A stretch of 64,000 nucleotides of DNA from Blastococcus_B deserti (GCF_042682525.1 NZ_JBHUHP010000030.1:62001-126000); one strand, 5' to 3'; shown: positions 52,494-61,774, numbered from the stretch's first letter. Notes: generated from the sequence alone by a model not told the origin. A program made the numbers and translations.

Positions 52494-54119
52494 TCAGGCG
52501 GCGGCCAGGGCGGGGTCGACGGTGCGGCCCAGGATCAGGTCGGCCGCGCGCTCGGCGATCATGATCGTGGGCGCGTTCGTGTTGCCCCGCACCAGCGTCG
52601 GCATCACCGAGGCGTCGACCACCCGCAGGCCCTCGATGCCGCGCACCCGCAGCTGGGAGTCCACGACCGCCTGCTCGTCCGAACCGTCAGCAGGGCCCAT
52701 CCGGCAGGAGGAGACCGGGTGGTAGAGCGACTCGAGCGTGTTCCGCACCGTCGCGCGGAGCGCCTCGCGGCCCTGCACGGAGGCGCCGGGTGACCACTCC
52801 TCGGTCAGCACCGCCGACAGCGGTGCCGTCGCGCCGATCTCGCGGGCCTGCTCCACGCCGCTGACCAGCGCCTCGAGATCACGCTCGTCGGTGAGGTAGC
52901 CGGCGTCGATCGCCGGTGCCCACGTCGGGTCGGCCGACCGCAGCCGCACCGAGCCCCGCGACCGGACGTGCACCAGCACGACGGCCGCGGTGAAGGCGTC
53001 GACGTCGGGGTCGACCTCGGCCTGCTTCCAGAACTTCACCGGCAGGAAATGCATCTGCAGGTCGACCTCGGACAGCTCCGGGTTCGACCGGGTGAAGAGG
53101 CCCGCCTCGGCCAGGTTGGAGGTGAGCGGCCCGCGGCGGGCGCCGAACCACCGGGCGTAGCCCGACGGCGACTCGGCGCGGAACAGCGACCGGCCCGACC
53201 GCACGTGCCACACGACCGGCACGAGCGGGTGGTCCTGCAGCCCGCCGCCGACGCCCGGGAGGTCGTGGACGACGTCGACGCCGACCTCGCGCAGGTGGTC
53301 GGCCGGGCCGATGCCCGAGAGCAGGAGGAGCTGGGGGGAGTTCACCGCGCCGCCGGAGAGCACGACCTCGCGGGTGGCGTGCGCGGTGTGCACCCGTCCG
53401 CCGCAGCGGTACTCGACCCCCGTCGCGCGGCCGCCGGAGACGAGCACCCGGGTGGTCAGGGCCCCGGTCCGCACGGTCAGGTTGGGACGGCGCTCCGCGG
53501 GGTGCAGGTAGGCGTCGGCCGACGACCACCGGCGCCCGCGCCGCTGGGTCACCTGGTACTGGCCGACGCCCTCGAGCGTGGCGCCGTTGAAGTCGTCGTT
53601 GCGCGGGTGGCCGGCGGCCACCGCCGACCGGACGACGGCGCGGGTCCACGGGTGCGGCGAGCGGAGGTCCTCCACCCGCAGCGGGCCGCCGACACCGTGG
53701 AAGCGGTCCGCGCCGCGGGCGTTGTCCTCCATGCGGCGGAACAGCGGCAGCACCGAGTCGTAGGACCAGGACGGGTCGCCGGTGAGCTCGGCCCACTCGT
53801 CGTAGTCGCACCGCGCGCCGCGCATGTAGATCATCGCGTTGATCGACGACGACCCGCCCAGCAGCTTCCCGCGTGGCCAGAACAGCTTCCGCCCGCCGAG
53901 GCCGGGCTGCGGCTCGGTCGTGTAGTTCCAGTCGAGCCGGGTGCGCCAGGTCTTGTAGAGCCCGGCCGGGACCTGCACCTCCAGGACGTCGTCCGAGCCG
54001 CCGGCCTCGAGCAGCAGCACCCGCAGCGTCGGGTCCTCCGAGAGCCGCCCGGCCAGGGCGCAGCCGGCCGACCCGGCACCCACGACGACGACGTCGAACT
54101 CCTCCCGCTGCTCGCTCAC
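52494..54119 (-). CDS. GMC-family FAD oxidoreductase (choline dehydrogenase-like)
   Basis: 541 aa from GTG 54119. ADP-binding motif VVVGAGSAGCALAGRL (11-26), GMC signature GGSSSINAMIYMRG, second signature GAVNSPQLLLLSGIGP, and C-terminal active-site HPVSSCRMG plus NTNAPTIMIAERAAD. Oxidises a primary alcohol to an aldehyde. The GTG overlaps the ALDH stop by 4 bp, so the two enzymes form a coupled alcohol-to-acid pair. Choline or another alcohol is possible. Confidence 0.94.
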   Translation of the reverse strand: MSEQREEFDVVVVGAGSAGCALAGRLSEDPTLRVLLLEAGGSDDVLEVQVPAGLYKTWRTRLDWNYTTEPQPGLGGRKLFWPRGKLLGGSSSINAMIYMRGARCDYDEWAELTGDPSWSYDSVLPLFRRMEDNARGADRFHGVGGPLRVEDLRSPHPWTRAVVRSAVAAGHPRNDDFNGATLEGVGQYQVTQRRGRRWSSADAYLHPAERRPNLTVRTGALTTRVLVSGGRATGVEYRCGGRVHTAHATREVVLSGGAVNSPQLLLLSGIGPADHLREVGVDVVHDLPGVGGGLQDHPLVPVVWHVRSGRSLFRAESPSGYARWFGARRGPLTSNLAEAGLFTRSNPELSEVDLQMHFLPVKFWKQAEVDPDVDAFTAAVVLVHVRSRGSVRLRSADPTWAPAIDAGYLTDERDLEALVSGVEQAREIGATAPLSAVLTEEWSPGASVQGREALRATVRNTLESLYHPVSSCRMGPADGSDEQAVVDSQLRVRGIEGLRVVDASVMPTLVRGNTNAPTIMIAERAADLILGRTVDPALAAA

Positions 54120-55666
54120 CGGTGCCGCCCGTGGATCATGCCCATGACCCGGGCCAGCGCGTCGGTGGCCGAGGCCGGCCGGCTGAAGCTCATCAGGTTC
54201 ACCGGCAGCGCGACCCGCCGGCGGGTGATCGCCTTGGCGCGGGTGAACTCCTTGAGCCCGTCCTCGCCGTGGATCCGGCCGAAGCCGCTCTCGCCGACGC
54301 CGCCGAAGGGCAGCGCCGGGATCGAGGCGAAGGTGAGCACCGAGTTCACCGAGGTCATGCCGCTGCGCATCCGGCGGGCGAGGTCCATGGCGCGCGACCT
54401 GGAGCGGGAGAAGACCGCGCCCGCGAGCCCGTAGGAGGTGGCGTTGGCCCGCTCGAGCGCCTCCTCGGCGTCCTTCACCTTGGTGATGGCCAGCGTCGGG
54501 CCGAAGGTCTCCTCGCGGATGGCGGGGGAGGACTCCGGCAGGTCGAGCAGCACGGCCGGGGCCAGGAAGTGCTCGTTCGGGAACAGGGCCGGGTCGGCCT
54601 CGCCCCGGACCACCCGCCCGGCGGCCTCGGCGTCGGAGACGTGCCGGCGCACGACGTCGCCCTGCGACGGCATGGTCATCGGGCCGTAGGCCGCCTCGTC
54701 GTCCGATCCGGGGCGCAGGGTGCGCACCTGGGCGGTGACCTCGGCGACGAACCGGTCGTAGACCCGCTCCGTCGCGTACACCCGCTCGATGCCGATGCAG
54801 GTCTGGCCGGCGTTGCTCATCGCGCCCCATACGGCGGCGTCGGCGGCGGCGACCACGTCGGCGTCGTCGTCGACGATCATCGCGTCCTTGCCGCCGAGCT
54901 CCAGGAGCACCGGCACCAGGTTCTCCGCGCAGGCGGCCATGACCTTCTTGCCTGTCGGCGCCGAGCCGGTGAACGCCAGCTTGTCCACCCCCGCCCGGCA
55001 CAGCGCGGCGCCGGTCTCCCCGAAGCCGGTGACGACCTGGAAGGCGTCGGCGGCATCGGGGACGGCGGCCCGCCACGCGGCGGCCAGCCACGCGCCGACG
55101 GCCGGGGTGTACTCGGAGGGCTTGAAGACGACGGCGTTGCCGGCGGCGAGCGCGTAGGCGATCGACCCCATCGGCGTGAGCACCGGGTAGTTCCACGGCC
55201 CGATGACGCCGATGACGCCCAGCGGCTGGTACTCGAGGTAGGCGGCGTGGTCGGCCGCCAGCATCCCGGCCCGGACCCGGCGCGGCCCCAGCGTCCCGCG
55301 GGCGTGCGCCCCCGCCCAGGCGAGGTGGTCGATGGTCAGCGTGATCTCGAGGATCGCGTCGCCGTGCGGCTTGCCGTTCTCGCGGTGGACCAGGTCGGCG
55401 AGCTCGTTCATCCGCCGGGCGAGGTAGCCCCGGTAGGCGGCCAGCCGCTGCCGTCGCCCGTCGAACCCGAGCTCGGCCCAGTGGGTGGCGGCCGCGCGGG
55501 CCCGCGCCACCGTCTCGGCCACGGCGCCCGCGTCGTGCACCGGGAAGACGCCGACGACGGCGCCCGAGGCGGGGTTCGTGGACTCGAAGGTCTGCGTGGT
55601 GGCGTGGCGGTCGACGGTGCCCGCAGAGGCGTCGGTGACCGTGTCCATCTGCTCGACGAGCGACAT
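54116..55666 (-). CDS. NAD(P)-dependent aldehyde dehydrogenase
   Basis: 516 aa. Catalytic C290 (NAGQTCIGIER), general base E256 (LLELGGKD), N159 (GPWNYPVL), cofactor FTGSAPTGK. The acid-forming class with GVGESGFGRIHG near the end. Upstream of and coupled to the GMC oxidoreductase, it would oxidise the aldehyde that GMC makes. Classified with the succinate-semialdehyde/coniferyl group rather than typical betaine aldehyde dehydrogenase. The 5' region holds the 17-bp tandem repeats. Confidence 0.94.
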   Translation of the reverse strand: MSLVEQMDTVTDASAGTVDRHATTQTFESTNPASGAVVGVFPVHDAGAVAETVARARAAATHWAELGFDGRRQRLAAYRGYLARRMNELADLVHRENGKPHGDAILEITLTIDHLAWAGAHARGTLGPRRVRAGMLAADHAAYLEYQPLGVIGVIGPWNYPVLTPMGSIAYALAAGNAVVFKPSEYTPAVGAWLAAAWRAAVPDAADAFQVVTGFGETGAALCRAGVDKLAFTGSAPTGKKVMAACAENLVPVLLELGGKDAMIVDDDADVVAAADAAVWGAMSNAGQTCIGIERVYATERVYDRFVAEVTAQVRTLRPGSDDEAAYGPMTMPSQGDVVRRHVSDAEAAGRVVRGEADPALFPNEHFLAPAVLLDLPESSPAIREETFGPTLAITKVKDAEEALERANATSYGLAGAVFSRSRSRAMDLARRMRSGMTSVNSVLTFASIPALPFGGVGESGFGRIHGEDGLKEFTRAKAITRRRVALPVNLMSFSRPASATDALARVMGMIHGRHR

Positions 55667-55731
55667 GGGAACGGAGGTTACCCGCGGGTCACTTGCCCGA
55701 CAGGCGGAGTGCCGGAGCGCGACCCGACCGG

Positions 55732-55850
55732 GCGATGCCCCTGGTCAGGCGATGCCCCTGGTCAGGCGATGCCCCTGGTCAGGCGATGCCCCTGGTCAGG
55801 CGATGCCCCTGGTCAGGCGATGCCCCTGGTCAGGCGATGCCCCTGGTCAG
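55732..55850. repeat. Seven perfect tandem copies of a 17-bp unit
   Basis: GCGATGCCCCTGGTCAG is repeated exactly seven times with no gap (119 bp), then diverges. On the minus strand the first copy contains the TGA stop (55847-55849) of the RsbW-like gene, and the last copy ends 66 bp before the aldehyde dehydrogenase ATG. Perfect identity suggests recent expansion or active slippage. It is not a CRISPR: there are no spacers. Confidence 0.95.
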
Positions 55851-56392
55851 TCGTCGGCCGCGACCACCGCCCAGACGATCTTGGCATGCCGGTGGCGGGT
55901 CCACCCGTGGCGGACCGAGAGGTCGGCGACCAGGTAGAGGCCGAAGCCACCGAGCCCCGGGTCGCGCCCCTGTGCCGGCGCGGGAGGCACCTCGAGGGAG
56001 GAGTCGCTGACCGCCAGCAGCCACTCGTTCCCGGCCGAGCCGAGCGTCGTCGCCACGGGTGCGCCGCCGTGACGGAGGGCGTTGGAGGCCAGCTCGTCGG
56101 CGATCAGCACGAGCCGCTCCGACCAGTGCTCCCGCTCGGGGCGGGTCACGGTCGGGCTGCCGGTCAGCGTGGCCCGCAGGCGGGCGCGCAGCTGGCCCAG
56201 TTCCGCCAGGGAGTGCAGCTCCTGGCACCAGTGCTCGCGGAAGCCGGAGGGGAGCGGCGCGGAGTGCCAGAGCGCCACTGCCACCGCCTCGTCGCCGAGC
56301 CCCGTCCTCAGGCTGCTTGCCACGCCGCTGTCCGGTCGTGGTCGTGCACGGCTGCGGTGCCCGCTCCCGGCGGCCGCGAACCCTGAGGTCAC
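55847..56392 (-). CDS. RsbW-like ATP-binding protein (anti-sigma/HATPase fold)
   Basis: About 181 aa from GTG 56392; GTG 56323 is the shorter choice and the frame is open to 56590, where it would overlap the divergent gene. HATPase_c features: N box VLIADELASNALRHGG and G box GGFGLYLVADLSVRHGW. Phosphotransfer His is absent, as in anti-sigma serine kinases. A STAS partner lies at 60.0 kb. Its stop codon falls inside the 17-bp repeat array. Confidence 0.82.
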   Translation of the reverse strand: MTSGFAAAGSGHRSRARPRPDSGVASSLRTGLGDEAVAVALWHSAPLPSGFREHWCQELHSLAELGQLRARLRATLTGSPTVTRPEREHWSERLVLIADELASNALRHGGAPVATTLGSAGNEWLLAVSDSSLEVPPAPAQGRDPGLGGFGLYLVADLSVRHGWTRHRHAKIVWAVVAADD

Positions 56393-56477
56393 CCCATAGT
56401 TGGAGACGGCGGCGGACGGCGGCGCACTACTGTCGCCGGCGAGGAGCCCGACGGCCCCGTCCAGGGAAGGCCCGAGC

Positions 56478-59468
56478 ATGCACACCGCGATCTCCGGCGC
56501 CCCGGCAGATCCCTTCGGCACCGATGCGATCCGGCGGCGGGTGCTCGGCGCGTGGACGGCGGATCCGGCCCGCTTCCGGGAGGACGCCAACGCCGAGGAG
56601 GATCTCGTCCGCGGCGGCTACCGCGACCGGCTGCTGGTCGAGCTGGCGCAGAACGCCGCCGACGCCGCCGTCCGTGCCGGGGTGCCCGGCCGGCTCCGGC
56701 TGGAGCTGACCGGGACGACGCTGCGCGCGGCCAACACCGGCGCCCCCCTCGACGCCGGAGGCGTCCAGGGGCTGGCCACGCTGCGCGCCTCGGCCAAGCG
56801 GGAGGAGGCCGGCAGCGTCGGGCGGTTCGGAGTGGGTTTCGCGGCGGTGCTGGCCGTCAGCGACGAGCCCGCCGTCGTGTCGGAGGGCGGCGGGGTGCGC
56901 TTCAGCGTGGCCGCGACCCGGGAGGCGGTCACCGCGGTTCCCGCACTCGCCGACGAGGTGGCCCGCCGGGACGGCGCGGTGCCCGTGCTGCGCCTGCCCT
57001 GGCCGGTCGACGAGCCGCCCCCCGACGGGTTCGCCACCGAGGTCGTCCTGCCCCTGCGGAGCGGCTCCCGTCCCGGGGTCGCGGCCGCGCTGGAAGCGCT
57101 CCGCGCCGACCTGCTGCTGGCGCTGCCGGGGCTGACCCGGATCGACGTCGTCGTCGACGGCGCCGAGCGCCGCCTCACCGTCGAGCGGACCGGCGCGACC
57201 GCCCGGATCTCCGACGGCGACGCGACGACGACCTGGGCCGTCGCCGAGAGCTCGGGGGAGCTGGCGGCGGAGCTGCTGGCCGACCGGCCCGTGGAGGAGC
57301 GGTCCCGCCGCGCCTGGACGGTGACGGTCGCCGTGCCCCTCGACGACGACGCCCGACCGCGGCCGCTGCCCCCGGGACAGGTCGTGCACGCGCCCACGCC
57401 CAGCGACGAGCCCCTGTCGCTCCCCCTGCGCCTGATCGCCCCCTTCCCGCTGGGGCCCGACCGGCGGCACGTGGCACCGGGCGCGGTCACCGACGCACTG
57501 GTCGCCGCGGCGGCCGGCACCTGCGCCGCCCTCCTCACCGCCCTCCCCGCCGATCCCGCGCTGCTGGCCCTGGTGCCCCGCGCCGGCCTGGCCGGGGCCG
57601 CGCTCGACGCCGCGCTCTGCGCCGCGGTCCTCGACCGGCTGCGCTCCGCGGCCTGGCTCCCGGTCGCCGACGACCCGGGGGCCCGCCAGTCGCCCGACCG
57701 CGCCGCCGCCCTGGACGACCCGACCGAGGAGCGGGTCGCGGCGCTCGCCGGAGTGGTGCCCGGCCTGCTCCCGGCCGGCTGGTCACGGCGCTCGGACGGC
57801 CCGGCGCTGACCGCCCTGGGCGTGCGGCGGGTCGGCACGGCCGAGGCGGTGGAGGCGGTCCGGGGCGTGCAACGGCCGCCGTCCTGGTGGGCCGGCCTGT
57901 ACGCGGCCCTGGACGGGGCGGACCGGGAGGAGCTGGCCGCGCTGCCCGTGCCGCTCGCCGACGGGCGGACCGCCCACGGTCCGGCGGGCGTGCTGCTGCC
58001 CGACGCCGGCCTGCCCGTGCACCGGCTCGGCCCGCTCGGTCTGCGGCTGGCCGAGCCGGACGCGGTCGCGCCGGCTGCGGCCCGCCGGCTGCTCGAGCGG
58101 CTCGGTGCCCGGCCGGCGACCGCCGCGGCCGTCCTGGCCGACCCGGCGGTGCGCGCCGCCGTCGAGACCTCGATGGACGCGGTGGAGGACGCCTTCGGCG
58201 CAAGGCCCCGGCCGGAGGAGCTGGCCGAGGCCGTGCTGGCCCTCGTCGCGGTGGCCCGCCCGCCGGTTGAGGAGCTGCCGTGGCTGGCCGAGCTCGCCCT
58301 TCCCGACGCCGACGGCGGATGGGCGCCGGCCGGTGAGCTGGTGCTGCCGGGATCGCCGCTGGCCGCCGTCCTGGCCGAGGGCTCGCTGGGGATGCTGGAC
58401 GGCGACATGGCGGCCACCGCCGATCCGGCGGCGCTGCGCGCCGTCGGGGTGCTCGACACCTTCGCCCTGGTGCGAGGGGAGGACCCCGACGCGCTGGACG
58501 TCGACGCCGCGGAGCACTGGGCCGACGCCGTCCTCGACCGCCTGCCGCCCGACGCGCCTCCGCCGGAGTGGCCGGAGGTGACCGCCGTCCGTGACCTGGA
58601 ACTGGTCGCCGACTGGGCCGGTGCCCTCCCGCTGCTGGCTGCCCTGCCGGCCGAGGCCCGGGCGGACGTCGTCCTCGGCGGCGTGCCCGTGCCGGGCTAC
58701 CTGCGCTGGTGGCTGGCGACCCACCCGGTGCTGGACGGCCGGCGTCCCGACCGCCTCCGCCACCCGGACGGCGCGGAGTTACAGGGACTGTACGAACCCG
58801 CGACGGCTTCCGCCGAGGTGCTCGCGCTGCTGCGGCCGCCGGCCGCGGTCGGCGACGTGCTGGCCGACGTCGACGACGCGCTCCACCTGCTCGACCGCCT
58901 CGGCGACCCGGTGCGGACGGTGCGTCCGGAGGTGCTGCGCACGGTCTACGCGCGGCTCGCCGCGGCGCTCGACGGGGTCGACGTCGAGCCGCCCGACCGG
59001 GTGCGCGTGGCCCCGGACCGGGTGGTGACCGACGCGGTGGTGCTCGACGTGCCGTACGTACAGCCACTGGTGCGAGTGCCCGTGGTCCCGGCCGGGGGCG
59101 CCCCGGGCGCGGTCGCGGACCTGCTCGACCTGCCCCTGGCCACCGAGCTGGTCCGCGGCACCGTGCGCGGAGCCGGGGAACGGCGGCGGTGGGCGGACCT
59201 CCCCGGCGCCGGCCTGGCGGCCGCGCGCCTCGGCCTGGAGGAACTGCCGGGGGACGTCGTCGTGCACGACCGGCTCGAGGTCGACGGCGCAACGGTGCCC
59301 TGGTGGCCGGGCGGGGACGCCGACCACGTCGACGGGGCGCCCGGGAGCCTGGGCCGGGCGCTCGCGTGGCGGACCGGTGCCTGGTCGCGCCGGCAGGCCC
59401 TGGCCGAGGCGTTCGCCTTCCCCGACCGTGGCGCCGACCTGGCCGCCGAGGACGCGGTCGGGGAGTAG
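56478..59468 (+). CDS. Large Hsp90/sacsin-like GHKL ATPase protein
   Basis: 996 aa from ATG 56478. The N-terminal about 230 residues form a GHKL ATPase: N box LVELAQNAADAAVRAG, ANTGAPLDAGGVQGLATLRAS and G2 box VGRFGVGFAAVLAV, as in Hsp90 and sacsin N-domains. The remaining about 760 residues are leucine/alanine/proline-rich with no recognisable repeat, signal or membrane segment. Actinobacterial genomes carry such proteins, labelled sacsin-like or Hsp90-like; client unknown. Divergent from the RsbW-like gene. Confidence 0.85.
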   Translation: MHTAISGAPADPFGTDAIRRRVLGAWTADPARFREDANAEEDLVRGGYRDRLLVELAQNAADAAVRAGVPGRLRLELTGTTLRAANTGAPLDAGGVQGLATLRASAKREEAGSVGRFGVGFAAVLAVSDEPAVVSEGGGVRFSVAATREAVTAVPALADEVARRDGAVPVLRLPWPVDEPPPDGFATEVVLPLRSGSRPGVAAALEALRADLLLALPGLTRIDVVVDGAERRLTVERTGATARISDGDATTTWAVAESSGELAAELLADRPVEERSRRAWTVTVAVPLDDDARPRPLPPGQVVHAPTPSDEPLSLPLRLIAPFPLGPDRRHVAPGAVTDALVAAAAGTCAALLTALPADPALLALVPRAGLAGAALDAALCAAVLDRLRSAAWLPVADDPGARQSPDRAAALDDPTEERVAALAGVVPGLLPAGWSRRSDGPALTALGVRRVGTAEAVEAVRGVQRPPSWWAGLYAALDGADREELAALPVPLADGRTAHGPAGVLLPDAGLPVHRLGPLGLRLAEPDAVAPAAARRLLERLGARPATAAAVLADPAVRAAVETSMDAVEDAFGARPRPEELAEAVLALVAVARPPVEELPWLAELALPDADGGWAPAGELVLPGSPLAAVLAEGSLGMLDGDMAATADPAALRAVGVLDTFALVRGEDPDALDVDAAEHWADAVLDRLPPDAPPPEWPEVTAVRDLELVADWAGALPLLAALPAEARADVVLGGVPVPGYLRWWLATHPVLDGRRPDRLRHPDGAELQGLYEPATASAEVLALLRPPAAVGDVLADVDDALHLLDRLGDPVRTVRPEVLRTVYARLAAALDGVDVEPPDRVRVAPDRVVTDAVVLDVPYVQPLVRVPVVPAGGAPGAVADLLDLPLATELVRGTVRGAGERRRWADLPGAGLAAARLGLEELPGDVVVHDRLEVDGATVPWWPGGDADHVDGAPGSLGRALAWRTGAWSRRQALAEAFAFPDRGADLAAEDAVGE

Positions 59469-59513
59469 GCGCGGGCGGACGTCAGGCGGGGTGGACCCGC
59501 GGTGGCCGCTGGA

Positions 59514-59816
59514 TCACCGGTCCGGCCGGGCGGCCTTCTTCGCCTCCTGGCGGGCCCGGTGGGCCTCCCACCGGGCGCGGTCGCGCTCGCGGGCCTCCTT
59601 GCCGCGCTCCCACTTCTCGGCCCGGCGGCGGGCGCGCTCGAGCTCCCGCTCCTCGAACGTCGCGTGCCGGTCCCAGTCGCGGGCGGCGACGGCGATGACC
59701 AGCACGGTCGCCAGCATGATGACCACGAACGAGGCGAGGATCGGGTCGAGGTACAGGAACGCGGCCGCGGACCCGATGACCGCCACTGCACCGCACGCCA
59801 TCCACCGACTCGACAC
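59514..59816 (-). CDS. Small membrane protein with charged coiled-coil tail
   Basis: 100 aa from GTG 59816. Two hydrophobic segments (about 8-24 and 28-45: ILASFVVIMLATVLVIAVAA) followed by a strongly charged helical tail (RELERARRRAEKWERGKEAR) that looks like a cytoplasmic coiled coil. Architecture suggests a membrane scaffold. No family recognised. Converges on the Hsp90-like gene. Confidence 0.75.
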   Translation of the reverse strand: MSSRWMACGAVAVIGSAAAFLYLDPILASFVVIMLATVLVIAVAARDWDRHATFEERELERARRRAEKWERGKEARERDRARWEAHRARQEAKKAARPDR

Positions 59817-59906
59817 GCCCCCAGTATCCGCCGTGCGTCGCGGGAACCGGCAGGGCGGGCGGGACGCGCGGAAGTGACGGGTGGGGCGGGAGTGACCGAT
59901 CGGGCC

Positions 59907-59935
59907 TTGCGGTGCGGGACCGAGGTCCCTACGTT
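59907..59935 (+). promoter_or_regulatory. Promoter of the STAS gene with palindrome in spacer
   Basis: -35 TTGCGG (59907-59912), 17-bp spacer, -10 TACGTT (59930-59935). The spacer contains a perfect 6-2-6 palindrome GGGACC-ga-GGTCCC (59916-59929), so a repressor bound there would block RNA polymerase. The leader to the STAS start is about 95 bp. Confidence 0.45.
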
Positions 59936-60029
59936 GTGGGACAGCGGTTCAACAGTCAGCCGTCTCGCCGGCTCCTGTGTCCACCGAGGGCGCTCGACCG
60001 GTTCGGTTCACGCCACGAGAGGCACCACC

Positions 60030-60419
60030 GTGACCGCAGCCTCGCTCGATTCCTCGACCAGCAACCTGGTCTCCGTCACCGTCTCGGGCAGTGGTCCCGC
60101 CGTCCACGTGAGCGCTGTCGGGGAGGTCGACTCCACCTCCGCTCCCGTGCTCCGGGAGCGCCTCGAGGCCCTCCTGGACGGTGACGTCCGGGACCTCACC
60201 GTCGATCTGGGCCAGGTGACCTTCCTCGACTCCGCCGGCCTCTGCGTCCTGGCCGCGGCCCACCGCCGGGCGACGCGCCAGGACGTGACCATGCGCGTGC
60301 TGGCATCCTCGAGGGCGGTGATCCGCCCGCTGCAGATCACCGGTCTGTGGGAGCTCCTGGGCGCCCAGCAGGTCGACGGCACGGCGGCGGGCTCCGCGGG
60401 CCGGCACGGCGCCGCCTGA
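60030..60419 (+). CDS. STAS-domain anti-sigma factor antagonist
   Basis: 129 aa from GTG 60030. STAS fold with VSAVGEVDSTSAPVLRERL and the phosphorylation loop VTFLDSAGLCVLAAAH, whose Ser is the usual site of the RsbW-like kinase. C-terminal VRVLASSRAVIRPLQITGLWELLG. Probably the partner of the RsbW-like protein at 55.8 kb in partner switching (inference). The upstream frame stays open but the domain starts here. Alone in its own transcript. Confidence 0.9.
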   Translation: MTAASLDSSTSNLVSVTVSGSGPAVHVSAVGEVDSTSAPVLRERLEALLDGDVRDLTVDLGQVTFLDSAGLCVLAAAHRRATRQDVTMRVLASSRAVIRPLQITGLWELLGAQQVDGTAAGSAGRHGAA

Positions 60420-60562
60420 CCCTCCCCCCGGGCCCCGCGCCCACGGGCAGCCACCGTTGCCCCGGACCCCTCGCGCGCGCCGATCCGCGCGGGAGGAGAC
60501 TCGGTGCCGCCCGTCCCGCCTGACGGCGCTGGGCTCCGGAGTCGAGAACAGGGAGGACCACC

Positions 60563-61774
60563 GTGCGAGATGCGGTCATCTGCGAGCCGTTGCGGACCCC
60601 GGTGGGGGGCTTCGGTGGATCGCTGCGGGACGTACCGGTCCAGGAGCTCGCGGCGACGGTGATCCGCGCGCTCATGGACCGCACCGGTCTCCCGCCCGAG
60701 GACGTCGAGGACGTGGTCCTGGGGCACTGCTACCCGACGATGGACGCGCCGGCGCTCGGGCGGGTCGCCGCACTCGACGCCGGTCTGCCCGTCACGGCCT
60801 CCGGCATCCAGGTCGACCGCCGCTGCGGGTCGGGCCTGCAGGCGGTTCTCTACGCGGCGATGCAGGTGCAGTCGGGCGTCTCGGACGTCGTCCTGGCCGG
60901 TGGGGCGGAGTCGATGAGCAACGCGCCCTTCTACTCGACCGCGATGCGCTGGGGCGTCAAGGCGGGGCCCGGCGTCCTGCTGCAGGACGGCCTGGCGCGC
61001 GGCCGGGTCACCGCCGGCGGGCAGCACCACCCGGTGCCCGGCGGGATGCTGGAGACGGCCGAGAACCTGCGTCGCGAGTACAAGATCTCGCGCGAGGAGC
61101 AGGACGAGTACTCCGTCCGCAGCCACCAGCGCGCCGCCGCCGCCACCGAGGCCGGCCGCTTCGCCGACGAGATCGTCCCCGTCACGGTGAAGGGACGGAA
61201 GAGCGAGACCGTCGTCGACCGCGACGAGCACATCCGCCCCGACTCGAACGTCGAGACCCTGGCCAAGCTCCGCCCGATCATGGGCAAGGACGACCCCGAG
61301 GCGACCGTGACCGCGGGAAACGCGAGCGGGCAGAACGACGGCGCCGCGGTGTGCGTGGTCACGCACCCCGACAAGGCGGCCGAGCTCGGGCTGCGCCCGC
61401 TGGCCCGGGTGGTCTCCTGGGGCGTTGCCGGCGTCCCGCCCAGGACCATGGGCATCGGTCCCGTGCCCGCCACAGCGAAGGCGCTGGCCCAGGCCGACGT
61501 GAAGCTCTCCGACGTCGACCTCATCGAGCTCAACGAGGCCTTCGCCAGCCAGGTCCTCGCGGTGACCCGCGAGTGGGGCTTCACCGAGACCGACTTCGAG
61601 CGGACGAACGTCAACGGTTCCGGCATCTCCCTCGGACACCCGGTGGGCGCGACCGGCGGGCGGATCCTCGCCACGCTGCTGCGTGAGATGCAGCGCCGTG
61701 ACGCACGCTACGGCCTGGAGACGATGTGCATCGGTGGTGGCCAGGGGCTGGCCGCGCTGTTCGAGCGCGTCTGA
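60563..61774 (+). CDS. Acetyl-CoA acetyltransferase (thiolase)
   Basis: 403 aa from GTG 60563 (GGGAGGACC ribosome site). Active-site C88 in DRRCGSGLQ, GGAESMSNAPFY, NGSGISLGHPVGATGGR (His) and MCIGGGQGLAALF (second Cys). Thiolase II/acetyl-CoA acetyltransferase type. Reads into the FabG-like reductase 156 bp later on the same strand. Together they could make acetoacetyl-CoA then 3-hydroxybutyryl-CoA, as in PHB synthesis, or serve fatty-acid degradation. Confidence 0.94.
   Translation: MRDAVICEPLRTPVGGFGGSLRDVPVQELAATVIRALMDRTGLPPEDVEDVVLGHCYPTMDAPALGRVAALDAGLPVTASGIQVDRRCGSGLQAVLYAAMQVQSGVSDVVLAGGAESMSNAPFYSTAMRWGVKAGPGVLLQDGLARGRVTAGGQHHPVPGGMLETAENLRREYKISREEQDEYSVRSHQRAAAATEAGRFADEIVPVTVKGRKSETVVDRDEHIRPDSNVETLAKLRPIMGKDDPEATVTAGNASGQNDGAAVCVVTHPDKAAELGLRPLARVVSWGVAGVPPRTMGIGPVPATAKALAQADVKLSDVDLIELNEAFASQVLAVTREWGFTETDFERTNVNGSGISLGHPVGATGGRILATLLREMQRRDARYGLETMCIGGGQGLAALFERV

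Noticed and set aside
55732..55850. CRISPR array
   Set aside because: The units are contiguous with no spacers and there are no cas genes.
55485..56010. Repetitive peptide (PGQAMPLVRRCPWSGDA repeats) encoded across the 17-bp array
   Set aside because: A by-product of reading the tandem repeat in open frames. No start, ribosome site or homology, and the flanks belong to genes on the other strand.
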